A stretch of DNA of 64,000 bases, from the NCBI RefSeq assembly GCF_016735595.1, contig NZ_JAERRB010000003.1, positions 175,401 through 239,400 on the forward strand, in the 5' to 3' direction. The stretch's first letter is position 1; each line of letters starts with the position of its first letter. Made by a program: the position numbers and the translations under genes. Below are positions 1 to 8,013 of the stretch, piece after piece. The notes beneath the pieces are model-generated. The model was not told where the DNA came from. It ran no database searches and was given only the letters and a program-made list of their open reading frames with translations. The stretch is from Chryseolinea lacunae (GTDB taxonomy: Bacteria > Bacteroidota > Bacteroidia > Cytophagales > Cyclobacteriaceae).

Positions 1-1187
1 ACATCTATGCCGTTACCTACGACCAGAACGAGAACCTTTCCATCTTCAACGTCACCATCAACTCCGGACGACAGCTTTTGTTCATTGCCGGATCGGCCAT
101 CATCATCATGGCCATCCTCATCATTGACATGCGGTTTTATGAAACCTTTGCCTACATTATTTATGGTGCGGTCTTATTTCTGCTGCTCCTTGTGCCCATC
201 GTGGGAAAGGAAGTGGGTGGAAACAAGGCGTGGCTTGGCATTGGATCGTTTGGTGTACAGCCGTCGGAGTTTGCCAAGTTTGCCACGGCGCTGGCGGTGG
301 CGAAGTATATTGGGTCCGTTGGTTTTCGCATGGACCAATTGCGAAATCAGCTCGTTCTTTTCGCGATGATTGGTGGCTCCATGGTGTTGATCCTGCTTCA
401 GAAAGACACGGGAACAGCATTGGTGTTTACGGTGTTCACACTGGTGTTTTTTCGTGAAGGCATGTCGCCCCTGCTCATCATCATGGGCGTGGTGGCTGCA
501 GTCATTTTCATTCTCACGTTGTTGGTCAACGAATATTATTTGTTCACGGGCATTGGCATCATACTGGTTGTCGCCATCATCATGGGCAAGAAAAAACCAA
601 AACGCATCATGCTGTTGACCGCCGCCGCCATCGCGGTTTGCTGCGTGATTGTGAGTGTGGACTATGTAGTGACCAATGTGCTGAAGCCTCACCAGCAAAA
701 CCGTGTGAAGGCGCTGATCAATCCCGATGCAGACCCGCTTGGCTTTGGCTGGAACGTGACGCAATCGAAAATCGCCATCGGCAGCGGTGGCTTTCTGGGC
801 AAAGGCTTTTTGAAAGGCACACAGACAAAATTTGACTTCGTGCCCGAACAAAGCACAGACTTTATTTTCTGCACCATCGGCGAAGAACACGGCTGGATTG
901 GAAGCCTCTTCATCATGAGCCTGTTCGTGGCCTTGTTGCTGCGCATTTTGTTTTTGGCCGAACGACAGAAGAATCGCTTCGCGAGGGTGTATGGCTATTC
1001 GGTGGCGTGTATATTCTTTTTCCACTTTGCCGTGAACATCGGCATGACCATCGGGCTCTTTCCCGTGATTGGTATTCCGTTGCCGTTCTTCAGCTATGGT
1101 GGTTCGTCGCTTTGGGGCTTCACCATCCTGCTCTTCATTTTGCTGAAGCTCGACATCCACCGCATGCAGGTGTTGCAGCGGATTTAG
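1..1187 (+). CDS. rodA: Rod shape-determining SEDS glycosyltransferase RodA (5' truncated)
   Basis: SEDS-family peptidoglycan polymerase of the elongasome; it links lipid II into glycan strands in the inner membrane together with a class B penicillin-binding protein. The frame is open from base 3, and the codons before the first TTG (78) still read as family sequence (a stretch ending NSGRQLLFIAGS), so the true start lies left of the window. About eight hydrophobic segments are visible. The STDFIF block, whose Asp is the catalytic residue in E. coli RodA, is intact, as is the C-terminal PLPFFSYGGSSL signature. The closely related FtsW is the alternative, but the short N-terminus and overall pattern favour RodA. 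It ends 22 bases before a convergent minus-strand gene. Confidence 0.93.
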   Translation, partial: IYAVTYDQNENLSIFNVTINSGRQLLFIAGSAIIIMAILIIDMRFYETFAYIIYGAVLFLLLLVPIVGKEVGGNKAWLGIGSFGVQPSEFAKFATALAVAKYIGSVGFRMDQLRNQLVLFAMIGGSMVLILLQKDTGTALVFTVFTLVFFREGMSPLLIIMGVVAAVIFILTLLVNEYYLFTGIGIILVVAIIMGKKKPKRIMLLTAAAIAVCCVIVSVDYVVTNVLKPHQQNRVKALINPDADPLGFGWNVTQSKIAIGSGGFLGKGFLKGTQTKFDFVPEQSTDFIFCTIGEEHGWIGSLFIMSLFVALLLRILFLAERQKNRFARVYGYSVACIFFFHFAVNIGMTIGLFPVIGIPLPFFSYGGSSLWGFTILLFILLKLDIHRMQVLQRI

Positions 1188-1209
1188 CAGAAGACAACTT
1201 TTAAAAAAT

Positions 1210-1884
1210 CTAGACTTTCAGTTCGGTAGGTTCGGACACAAATGCATCGCCACGATATTGCCTGGACCAGCGCACAATGAGCGGCACCAGCAGTACTACC
1301 GGTGCCAGCCACGCCACAACGGGAGGCAGCGCGGTGTTGTTCACCACAATGAATGCCGTGAGCGCTGCGATGTAGCAACCGATCATGCGTTGCAAGTGCG
1401 CGACAAGCCAGAATCTTTTAGTGCGTACTTTGCCTTGATAGTGGTTGATATCTTTCCGGGCCAGTCGCAATCCAAAAAATCCAAACACCAGAAACACGGC
1501 GCCAAAGGTCTGACCACCAAATACAAATTCACCACCCTTCACGATGAAGGCCAATCCAAACACGATCATGCTCACGGTGAGTATCCAGTCGATGAGGGCA
1601 GGGCGTTGTCCCTTGCCGAGATTTTTCAGCGACAAATATCGCTGGCCCGTTCCCACCAGGTAGAGCGTGAACACGCCCACCATAAACAGAAAATAGTTTA
1701 GGTGCAGCACGGCCAACAAAAGCGACGAGACGCCGGCGATGAGCATTCCATATAGAAAAACGATGCCCACCTTGCGATGAAGATTGTCACCTTTGCTTCG
1801 CACAATGTTGATGGAACCTGAAAGCAAACCTGCGGCGCCACCGGCGATGTGAAGCACCAATAGCGGCGTGAAAAATTTTTCCAT
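1210..1884 (-). CDS. Conserved integral membrane protein (DUF2306-like)
   Basis: A 224-residue protein of unknown function with about six or seven hydrophobic helices. The first helix carries the pattern LLVLHIAGGAAGLLSG and is followed by a short basic loop (RSKGDNLHRKVG). This 'H-x-x-G-G...G...H-R-x-x-G' layout resembles the DUF2306 family of small membrane proteins, whose histidines are conserved. That assignment comes from pattern recall and is tentative. The gene lies 36 bases downstream of the 372-residue protein on the same strand, so the two may be cotranscribed. It faces rodA tail to tail. No enzyme motif was recognised. Confidence 0.75.
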   Translation of the reverse strand: MEKFFTPLLVLHIAGGAAGLLSGSINIVRSKGDNLHRKVGIVFLYGMLIAGVSSLLLAVLHLNYFLFMVGVFTLYLVGTGQRYLSLKNLGKGQRPALIDWILTVSMIVFGLAFIVKGGEFVFGGQTFGAVFLVFGFFGLRLARKDINHYQGKVRTKRFWLVAHLQRMIGCYIAALTAFIVVNNTALPPVVAWLAPVVLLVPLIVRWSRQYRGDAFVSEPTELKV

Positions 1885-1920
1885 GCGTTTTACCGTTGAA
1901 AAAGATTTTAAAAAGGAGGA

Positions 1921-3039
1921 TTATAAAAACCGGCGCTCGACCAGTTCCATAAACTCATGGAACTCTTCGCTGTCGCTGTCCCACCCAACAGAATGTTCTT
2001 CTTCGATGTAGCGCAGGGCCGCCTTCAGATTTTCAAACCGGTCGAGCTGGTCGATGGCGCGGCTGAACAATTCGAAGTCACCATGAAAAAGCACTTTGGT
2101 GAACATGAACTTCTGGTTGATAGTGAGGCTGTCGCGAATCTTGTCGATTTTAATAAAGTTGTCGATCACAGCAGAGCGGGGTTGCCGGTTGATGGCCTCG
2201 TTGAGCGTGGGTTGTGGTTGAGCTTTGGGTTGATTGGTGGCCGCAGGCCTTGGTTGTTGCTGTGGTGGCGCGGCGGCTTTTGAAGGCTCGGGGGGACGCG
2301 GCGTTGTTTTTGTCTCCGCTACAATCAACGGCGGGGCCGGGGATGCGGGCGGGGGTGTTGGCTTGGGTGTGTTGGCAGGAGGAGGAGTGAACTCCTGCAC
2401 GGGTGTGCGGGCCACATAGAAACGGTTTGCGTCCAAAGGCACCACGGCCGAAAATTTTTCGAGGTATTCCTCCACGTCTTCCGGGTTGAAGTTGACCTCT
2501 TCCAAAATCTGATCGAGTATGGCAAAGGCTTCGTTTCCCGAGATGTCGGTGACGCCCTTTTGTTCCAGTCTTTGCAGCATGCCCTCCAGTGGCGCTTTAT
2601 TCACTTTGAGGTATTTAATTTCCTCGCGGAAGGGAGCCACTTCCAGTTTGTTATTTTTCCCCGTCAGGGTCATGGCAAAAAAATCGTAGGGATCGAACAC
2701 CACCAGCAGCGTTTGGCTCACGGCCTTTTTCAGCAGCGGCGCAAAGTGGGCCTGGTCGATCGAAATATTTTGCGACAAGGTGCTCATCAGGTTTTCGAGC
2801 GCCTCTTTCACTTCTTCGTTTTCATAGTCGAAGTAGGAACTTTTCAACTTCCGGGTTTCTTCTTTCCACGACTTGAATAATTCGCGCACGATAAAAAGAT
2901 TCACCTGCTGTACGTTGCACAGCGATAGAATCTCGGAACCTGTGATTCTTTCCTTCGAAGAAAAAAATCCCTTCAGCACTTTGTCGGCGTAGGCATCTCC
3001 GTAGAGGGCGATGGCTTCCAGACTAATCTTTTCGTCCAT
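1921..3039 (-). CDS. Hypothetical protein: two helical domains joined by a Pro-rich linker
   Basis: A 372-residue cytosolic-looking protein that I do not recognise by function. Residues 1 to about 215 are mainly helical with heptad-like acidic and basic stretches. Residues about 217-285 are an extended linker rich in Pro, Ala, Thr and Gln. Residues about 290-372 form a compact C-terminal domain (INQKFMFTKVLFHGDFELFSRAIDQL and onward, ending in an acidic helix and VERRFL) of a kind seen at the ends of several Bacteroidota proteins. There is no signal peptide or membrane segment. A possible promoter element (TAACTTTA read on the minus strand, 3070-3077) lies just upstream. The linker suggests two tethered interaction modules; this is inference. 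Confidence 0.72.
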   Translation of the reverse strand: MDEKISLEAIALYGDAYADKVLKGFFSSKERITGSEILSLCNVQQVNLFIVRELFKSWKEETRKLKSSYFDYENEEVKEALENLMSTLSQNISIDQAHFAPLLKKAVSQTLLVVFDPYDFFAMTLTGKNNKLEVAPFREEIKYLKVNKAPLEGMLQRLEQKGVTDISGNEAFAILDQILEEVNFNPEDVEEYLEKFSAVVPLDANRFYVARTPVQEFTPPPANTPKPTPPPASPAPPLIVAETKTTPRPPEPSKAAAPPQQQPRPAATNQPKAQPQPTLNEAINRQPRSAVIDNFIKIDKIRDSLTINQKFMFTKVLFHGDFELFSRAIDQLDRFENLKAALRYIEEEHSVGWDSDSEEFHEFMELVERRFL

Positions 3040-3170
3040 GCGGTTATTGTCAGATTAATACTTTGGCTATAAAGTTAATGGATATTCAGCAATGTGCATT
3101 ATCCGGGGGCGTCCCTTCGGTCCGTTGTTTTTATGTTTTAACTTTTCGCTTCCGAACGCTAATTTCCGCC

Positions 3171-3494
3171 ATGGCCACCATCGTCATCGAAAATCTGTTT
3201 CAGAAAACGCTGGAGGTTCGCGACACCTCGAAAACCCTGTTGTACCACCTCCACACCAACGGACTGGACTGGCCTCACGCCTGCGGGGCAAAAGGGCGCT
3301 GCACCACCTGCAAAGTTAGGGTTATGTGCGGCATGGACCACATTTCGGACCCGACGGCCGCCGAAATAAAATACCATCGGCAGGGCCTGTTGCACCCGGA
3401 CGAACGCCTGGCCTGTCAGTCGGTCGTGACGGGCGACGTTTGCATTCGGGCGCCCGACGAAAGCAAGTTGCCGCACGTCACCTACTCATCCTAA
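3171..3494 (+). CDS. 2Fe-2S ferredoxin
   Basis: A small electron-transfer protein of 107 residues with a plant/adrenodoxin-type 2Fe-2S fold. The cluster cysteines are seen in CGAKGRCTTC (residues about 33-42), with the distal Cys in RLACQS. The frame is open further upstream (a start at 3063 is possible), but the ATG at 3171 gives the normal family N-terminus (MATIVIENLF) and follows GCC; the extra upstream residues are not ferredoxin-like, so 3171 is preferred. The redox partner is not evident from the neighbours. It sits 74 bases before thymidine kinase, which has its own possible promoter element. Confidence 0.88.
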   Translation: MATIVIENLFQKTLEVRDTSKTLLYHLHTNGLDWPHACGAKGRCTTCKVRVMCGMDHISDPTAAEIKYHRQGLLHPDERLACQSVVTGDVCIRAPDESKLPHVTYSS

Positions 3495-3555
3495 CCCAAA
3501 GGCACGGGCGCTGCATAAACTTCGGGTCCGCAATCCACATCTCACGACTAACCTC

Positions 3556-3563
3556 TACCTTTA
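3556..3563 (+). promoter_or_regulatory. Possible -7 element of the tdk promoter
   Basis: The sequence TACCTTTA matches the Bacteroidota -7 pattern TAnnTTTG at seven of eight positions and ends five bases before the tdk ATG. If used, the transcript would have almost no leader. No clear -33 TTTG was found at the usual distance. Confidence 0.35.
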
Positions 3564-3568
3564 GGGCC

Positions 3569-4165
3569 ATGTTTATTGAACCCCACCTTGGCGGAAAATT
3601 CAGGCAGGAGCAGGCCGGTTGGATCGAAGTGATCGCGGGCTGCATGTTTTCCGGAAAAACGGAAGAGCTGATCCGGCGCCTCAACCGCGCCATCATTGCC
3701 AAACAACAAGTAGAAATTTTCAAGCCCGTGATCGACCGGCGCTACCATCACGAAAAGGTGGTGTCGCACAACGAAAACGCCATCCGTTGCAGCCCCGTGA
3801 ATTTTGCCAACGACATTCTGTTGCTGGCCGGCAACTGCGACGTGGTGGGCATTGACGAGGCCCAGTTTTTCGACGAGGCTATTGTGGAGGTTTGCAACAC
3901 CCTGGCCAACCAGGGCAAGCGCGTGATCGTGGCCGGCCTCGACATGGACTATGAAGGCAAGCCGTTCGGACCCATGCCCAACCTGCTGGCCGTGGCCGAG
4001 TTTGTCACAAAAGTTCATGCCATCTGCGCACAAACCGGCGAGCTTGCATCGTTCTCTTTCCGCCTCAACAGCAACGACGCGCAGGTGATGCTCGGCGAAA
4101 AAGGCGAATATGAAGCGCGCAGCCGCACAGCCTTTCGCGAAGGCATGAAAGAACGAAAAAAATGA
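3569..4165 (+). CDS. tdk: Thymidine kinase (TK1 type)
   Basis: Phosphorylates thymidine to dTMP in the pyrimidine salvage pathway. The ATG at 3569 gives a 198-residue protein of normal family length; the open frame extends upstream to 3326, but that part overlaps the ferredoxin gene. The P-loop GCMFSGKT is at residues 24-31 and the DEAQFF motif with catalytic Glu97 at 96-101. The lasso region is unusual: zinc-type enzymes have four cysteines, but here only Cys153 remains (CAQTG instead of CxxCG) and the C-terminal pair is replaced (ARSRTAF). The enzyme therefore probably lacks structural zinc. Its stop overlaps the porZ start (ATGA), implying translational coupling. Confidence 0.93.
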   Translation: MFIEPHLGGKFRQEQAGWIEVIAGCMFSGKTEELIRRLNRAIIAKQQVEIFKPVIDRRYHHEKVVSHNENAIRCSPVNFANDILLLAGNCDVVGIDEAQFFDEAIVEVCNTLANQGKRVIVAGLDMDYEGKPFGPMPNLLAVAEFVTKVHAICAQTGELASFSFRLNSNDAQVMLGEKGEYEARSRTAFREGMKERKK

Positions 4166-6423
4166 AGTCGTCCATCCCTATTCAATTCTTAAAACAAAGT
4201 ATGCTCAAACGTGCAGCAACGTTGGCGATGCTGTGTTGTGTTCTGCTGAGTCAGCACACGGCTTCTGCGCAAGCCGACATTCCCATGGGCACCTGGCGCA
4301 TGCACGTTTCGTATAGCGCGCTCAGCAACATTGCCATTGGCAATCAGAAAGTGTATGGTGCCGCGCGCAATGGCATCATGGTGCTGGACCGGGCCGACAA
4401 CAGCATGACCACCTTCACCAAACTGGATGGCCTCAACGGCACGGGCATCGCCGCCATGAACTATGACGCGACCACCCAAACCTTGCTGATCGCCTATGAA
4501 GACGGCAAGCTGGATGTGGTGGATGCCGACAACAGCATCGCAGGTTTTGATCCCACAAAAAATTCGACGCTCACAGGCTCACGTAAAATAAATCACATCG
4601 CATTGAAAGCGAACCTCGCCTACCTGGCCACCGACTATGGCGTGGTGTTGTTCGACCTTGCCCGCAAGCAGGTGAAGGAAACCTGGCGCGACCTCGGTGC
4701 AAGCGGCCAAACCCTGCGCATTCTTCAAAGCACCTTTACCAGCGACAGCATTTTTCTGGCCACCGAAAAAGGAGTTGTCGCCGGAAACCTGAACGACAAC
4801 CTGCTGGACTTTGCCAACTGGAAACGATTTTCGTCGGGCGAACTAAATGCGCCTATCCAGTCCGTGGCGGTGTTCAACAACAAGCTCTACGCTGCCATTA
4901 ACACAGCAGGTCTCTACACCTACCAGAACGGAACGTGGGCAAAAGAAAGTTACCTGCAAGGTGCTACCTTTTCTTCGCTGAATGTTTCGGACGACCGGAT
5001 GACCATTGTCACCAACACACAAGTGTGGACGCTATCTGTAAGCGAAGCGCTCGCACAAATTTCCGATCCCCTCATCACACTTCCACGCATGGCGCTGGCA
5101 AGCAACGGCGCACTGTGGATTGCCGACGGACAAAACGGATTGGTGTCTAACGCCACAGGAAGTTATGTGCGCTATGTGCCCAACAGTCCTTCCAACACCA
5201 CCGTGACCCGGTTGACTGCGCAAGGCAAGCGGTTGTTTGCTGTGGGCGGAGGGTATTCATCAACCTTTACCGCGCTGGGCAAGCCCGGCCTGCTCGACGT
5301 TTTTGAGAACGGATCGTGGACCACGCAAACGTCAAGCCTAACCGACCTCACCGATTTTTCGCTGCAGCAAACCCATGACTATGCGGCTTCCTTTGGCTTT
5401 GGCCTGCAGCAGCGCGACGCCACTGGAACCGTCAAAATTTTTGATGCCACCAACAGCACACTCGTGAGCACCGGTGCACCGGCGCGTGTGAACGTGACGG
5501 CCCTCGCACCCTCCACGGATGGGCTATGGGTATCGAACTATGGCGTATCCAATTCGCTGCACCTGTTGAAACCCGACAACACCTGGCAGGCATTTTCGTT
5601 TCCCGCCACAGCATCGCGCTATCCGTTGAAGCTGGCCGTTGACTTATATGGTGGCGTGTGGATGGTGCTGAATCCCGCGCAAGGCGGAGGCCTGCAGGTT
5701 TTTAACAAAAGCGAAACGGTCTACCTCACCGATGTGGTGAACGGCGGTGGGCTGCCCAGCCGCTCCGTGCGCTCCATTGCCGTGGATCGCGACGGCCTGG
5801 TGTGGGTTGGAACGGACCTTGGCGTGGCCTACTTTCTCGATCCCTTCAATGTTTACAAGCCCGGATCCAATGCGGTGAAGCCAATCTTCGACGATCGTTT
5901 TCTCCTGAAGGATGACAAGGTGACCGCCATCGCCATCGACGGCGGCAACCGGAAGTGGATGGGCACCGAACGTGGCGTGTGGCTCTTCGGTCCCGACGGT
6001 CAACGTGTGATTCATAATTTCACCACGGCCAACAGTCCGCTGCTCTCCAACATCATTCGCGACATTGCCATCGACGCGCAAAGTGGCGAAGTGTTTTTTG
6101 CCACTGCCGAGGGACTTGTTTCATTTCGCGCCGATGCAACAGAAAGCACAGCAACCTTTCAGTCTGTGAAAATATTTCCCAACCCAGTGCACGGCACTTT
6201 TTCAGGCACTGTCGGTATCAGTGGTTTGGCCACCGACGCCATCGTGAAGATCACCGACGTGGCGGGCAAACTCGTGTGGCAGTCGCAAGCCAACGGTGGC
6301 ACGGCGTCGTGGAACATGCTCGACTATACGGGCCGTCGTCCGGCCACGGGCGTATATCTTGTCTTTAGTGCCACACCCGACGGCGTGGAGAGTTTTGTCG
6401 GAAAAATTGCTTTGATCGATTAA
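4162..6423 (+). CDS. porZ: PorZ-like T9SS attachment protein (beta-propeller, C-terminal sorting domain)
   Basis: A 753-residue exported protein resembling PorZ, a component of the T9SS cell-surface attachment complex that helps process and anchor cargo. A signal peptide is visible, either from the first Met or from a second one at 4201 (MLKRAATLAML to ASAQ). The mature protein starts with the PorZ-like stretch MGTWRMHVSYSALSNIAI. Repeated strands of the type 'AIDxxGxxWVGTDLGV' follow, as expected of two propeller domains. It ends in a type A sorting-like domain (VKIFPNPVHGTFSG to the C-terminus). The start overlaps the tdk stop and recO follows 41 bases later. The family is recognised with good but not complete certainty; other propeller T9SS proteins look similar. 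Confidence 0.8.
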   Translation: MKSSIPIQFLKQSMLKRAATLAMLCCVLLSQHTASAQADIPMGTWRMHVSYSALSNIAIGNQKVYGAARNGIMVLDRADNSMTTFTKLDGLNGTGIAAMNYDATTQTLLIAYEDGKLDVVDADNSIAGFDPTKNSTLTGSRKINHIALKANLAYLATDYGVVLFDLARKQVKETWRDLGASGQTLRILQSTFTSDSIFLATEKGVVAGNLNDNLLDFANWKRFSSGELNAPIQSVAVFNNKLYAAINTAGLYTYQNGTWAKESYLQGATFSSLNVSDDRMTIVTNTQVWTLSVSEALAQISDPLITLPRMALASNGALWIADGQNGLVSNATGSYVRYVPNSPSNTTVTRLTAQGKRLFAVGGGYSSTFTALGKPGLLDVFENGSWTTQTSSLTDLTDFSLQQTHDYAASFGFGLQQRDATGTVKIFDATNSTLVSTGAPARVNVTALAPSTDGLWVSNYGVSNSLHLLKPDNTWQAFSFPATASRYPLKLAVDLYGGVWMVLNPAQGGGLQVFNKSETVYLTDVVNGGGLPSRSVRSIAVDRDGLVWVGTDLGVAYFLDPFNVYKPGSNAVKPIFDDRFLLKDDKVTAIAIDGGNRKWMGTERGVWLFGPDGQRVIHNFTTANSPLLSNIIRDIAIDAQSGEVFFATAEGLVSFRADATESTATFQSVKIFPNPVHGTFSGTVGISGLATDAIVKITDVAGKLVWQSQANGGTASWNMLDYTGRRPATGVYLVFSATPDGVESFVGKIALID

Positions 6424-6444
6424 CGTCTTCGCGCATCTCACGCT

Positions 6445-6452
6445 TGTCTTTG
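6445..6452 (+). promoter_or_regulatory. Possible -7 element of the recO promoter
   Basis: TGTCTTTG differs from TAnnTTTG at one position and ends 12 bases before the recO ATG. No clear -33 element was found. Readthrough from porZ is equally possible. Confidence 0.3.
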
Positions 6453-6464
6453 TAACTTTCCGTC

Positions 6465-7133
6465 ATGCTGCACAAAACCCAGGGCGTCGTATTCCGATTC
6501 ACGAAGTATGGAGAGACCTCCATCATCGTCAGCATCTTCACCGAGGTGTTTGGATTGCAGAGCTACATCGTGAACGGCGTGCGCAGCAAGTCGGCCAAAA
6601 ATAAAATCGCGTTATATCAGCCCCTCACCTTGCTGGACCTGGTGGTTTATCATCGCGAGAATGCCAACATCAATCGCATCAAAGAGATAAAGTGTTTCTA
6701 TCCGTATCAGACCATTCCGGTCGACATCAAAAAATCGGCGTTGGCCATTTTCATCAACGAGGTGCTGAACAAAACGGTGAAGGAAGAGAGTCATGCACAG
6801 GAGTTGTGCGGGTTCATTATCGAGTCGCTGCAAACGCTGGATCAACTCACGGAACACTCCGAAAATTTTCACCTCATGTTTCTCATGAAGCTGAGTCGTC
6901 TTCTCGGCTTTGGCGCCTACAACCTTAATGAAGTGCTGGGTCCGCGCGCCTCAGACAACGACACCGAAAAACTGTTGGAGCAATTCATCCACGCAAACTA
7001 TACCGATGTTGTTCTGCTCACCAACCAACAACGGCGAACCATTCTGGAGCTGCTTTTAAAATTCTATGCCGACCACATCGACAATTTTGGCGAGATGCGT
7101 TCGGTGCAGGTGCTGCGTGAAATCATGGGATAA
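6465..7133 (+). CDS. recO: DNA repair protein RecO
   Basis: Recombination mediator that helps RecA load on SSB-coated single-stranded DNA and anneals strands in the RecFOR pathway. The 222-residue protein has the N-terminal OB-fold opening typical of RecO (KTQGVVFRFTKYGETSIIVSIF), then the GVRS loop and a helical C-terminal domain. The C4 zinc finger of many RecO proteins is not visible: only isolated Cys residues occur, as in other Bacteroidota RecO proteins. Length is slightly below the E. coli protein. It is followed directly by a strong bidirectional terminator. Confidence 0.92.
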   Translation: MLHKTQGVVFRFTKYGETSIIVSIFTEVFGLQSYIVNGVRSKSAKNKIALYQPLTLLDLVVYHRENANINRIKEIKCFYPYQTIPVDIKKSALAIFINEVLNKTVKEESHAQELCGFIIESLQTLDQLTEHSENFHLMFLMKLSRLLGFGAYNLNEVLGPRASDNDTEKLLEQFIHANYTDVVLLTNQQRRTILELLLKFYADHIDNFGEMRSVQVLREIMG

Positions 7134-7173
7134 AAAAAGAGGTGAATCGCTCCACCCCTTTTTTATTTTTTTA
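7132..7173. terminator. Bidirectional terminator between recO and the superoxide dismutase gene
   Basis: GGTG (7141-7144) pairs with CACC (7153-7156). The stem extends outward, with one A/C mismatch, through an A-run (7132-7138) facing a T-run (7159-7164). The A and T tracts on either side make it usable from both of the convergent genes. Confidence 0.75.
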
Positions 7174-7195
7174 TGTCGGCAACATTATCGCTAGA

Positions 7196-7933
7196 TTATC
7201 CGAGGCGCTTGGCCACTTCATTCCAGTTCACCACGTTCCAGAAGTTGGCAACATATTCGTTGCGCTTGTTCTGATACTTCAGGTAGTAGGCATGCTCCCA
7301 CACGTCGAGGGCCAGGAGCGGTGTGCCTTTCAGTTCGCTGCTGTCCATGAGGGGATTGTCCTGGTTGGCGGTGGAGCCGATTTTCAGCTTGCCGTTGTCG
7401 CTCACCAGCCAGGCCCATCCCGAACCAAAGCGTGTCATGGCGGCCTGTGTGAATTGTTCTTTGAATTTATCGAACGAAGAGAACGAGGCGTTGATGGCAT
7501 CGCCAACCTTTCCGGTGGGCGCGGCTACCCCGGAAGCGGGGGCCATCACCTGCCAGAAGAAATTGTGATTCCAGGCACCGCCGCCGTTGTTCTTGGCTTT
7601 GGCCGACAGCTTGGAGGCATTGGCAAAGAATTCTTTTTCAGTGGCGAAGGTGATCTTGTCGGCGGCAATGGCTTCGTTCACGTTTTTGATGTACGTAGCG
7701 TGGTGCTTGTTGTAGTGGATGTCCATGGTAGTGGCATCGATGTTGGGCTCCAACGCATTGTAGGCATAGGGCAACGCAACCTGTGCGAATTGCACGGGCG
7801 GTAAGCTATTGGGAGCGCCCGCTGTGGCCGGGGCTGCAAAAGATGTTGCTTTGGCGATGAGCGGCGAACTTACGGTGGCAACCACTGTGGCCCGCAGCGA
7901 ATTTTCGATAAACTTCCGGCGTGATGTATTCAT
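7196..7933 (-). CDS. Exported superoxide dismutase (Fe/Mn family)
   Basis: Converts superoxide to hydrogen peroxide and oxygen. The 245-residue protein is about 40 residues longer than cytosolic enzymes because of an N-terminal leader that begins MNTSRRKFIENSL, a Tat-like twin-Arg motif, followed by a hydrophobic and Ala-rich stretch; export as a folded protein is inferred. Metal ligands are seen: the His in MDIHYNKHH, the His in GGAWNHNFFW, and Asp and His in LDVWEHAYY. The GGGAWNH and ANQDNPL segments carry the Gly and Gln typical of manganese or cambialistic enzymes rather than strict iron enzymes. It is transcribed divergently from the oxygenase gene. Confidence 0.92.
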   Translation of the reverse strand: MNTSRRKFIENSLRATVVATVSSPLIAKATSFAAPATAGAPNSLPPVQFAQVALPYAYNALEPNIDATTMDIHYNKHHATYIKNVNEAIAADKITFATEKEFFANASKLSAKAKNNGGGAWNHNFFWQVMAPASGVAAPTGKVGDAINASFSSFDKFKEQFTQAAMTRFGSGWAWLVSDNGKLKIGSTANQDNPLMDSSELKGTPLLALDVWEHAYYLKYQNKRNEYVANFWNVVNWNEVAKRLG

Positions 7934-7968
7934 ATTTAAGGGTACGTTTTGTCTGAAGTAAATTTACC

Positions 7969-7999
7969 CAAAAATATTTAGCTTGCTGAGCCAATCAAC
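7969..7999 (-). promoter_or_regulatory. Promoter of the exported superoxide dismutase gene
   Basis: On the minus strand TATTTTTG (7969-7976) fits TAnnTTTG exactly. At N19 upstream there is GTTG (7996-7999), one mismatch from the -33 TTTG. The leader to the ATG would be about 30 bases. Confidence 0.5.
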
Positions 8000-8013
8000 A
8001 TCGCGCATTACCT

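Noticed and set aside
3063-3170. Upstream extension of the ferredoxin (start at 3063)
   Set aside because: The extra residues are not ferredoxin-like and the ATG at 3171 gives the standard N-terminus.
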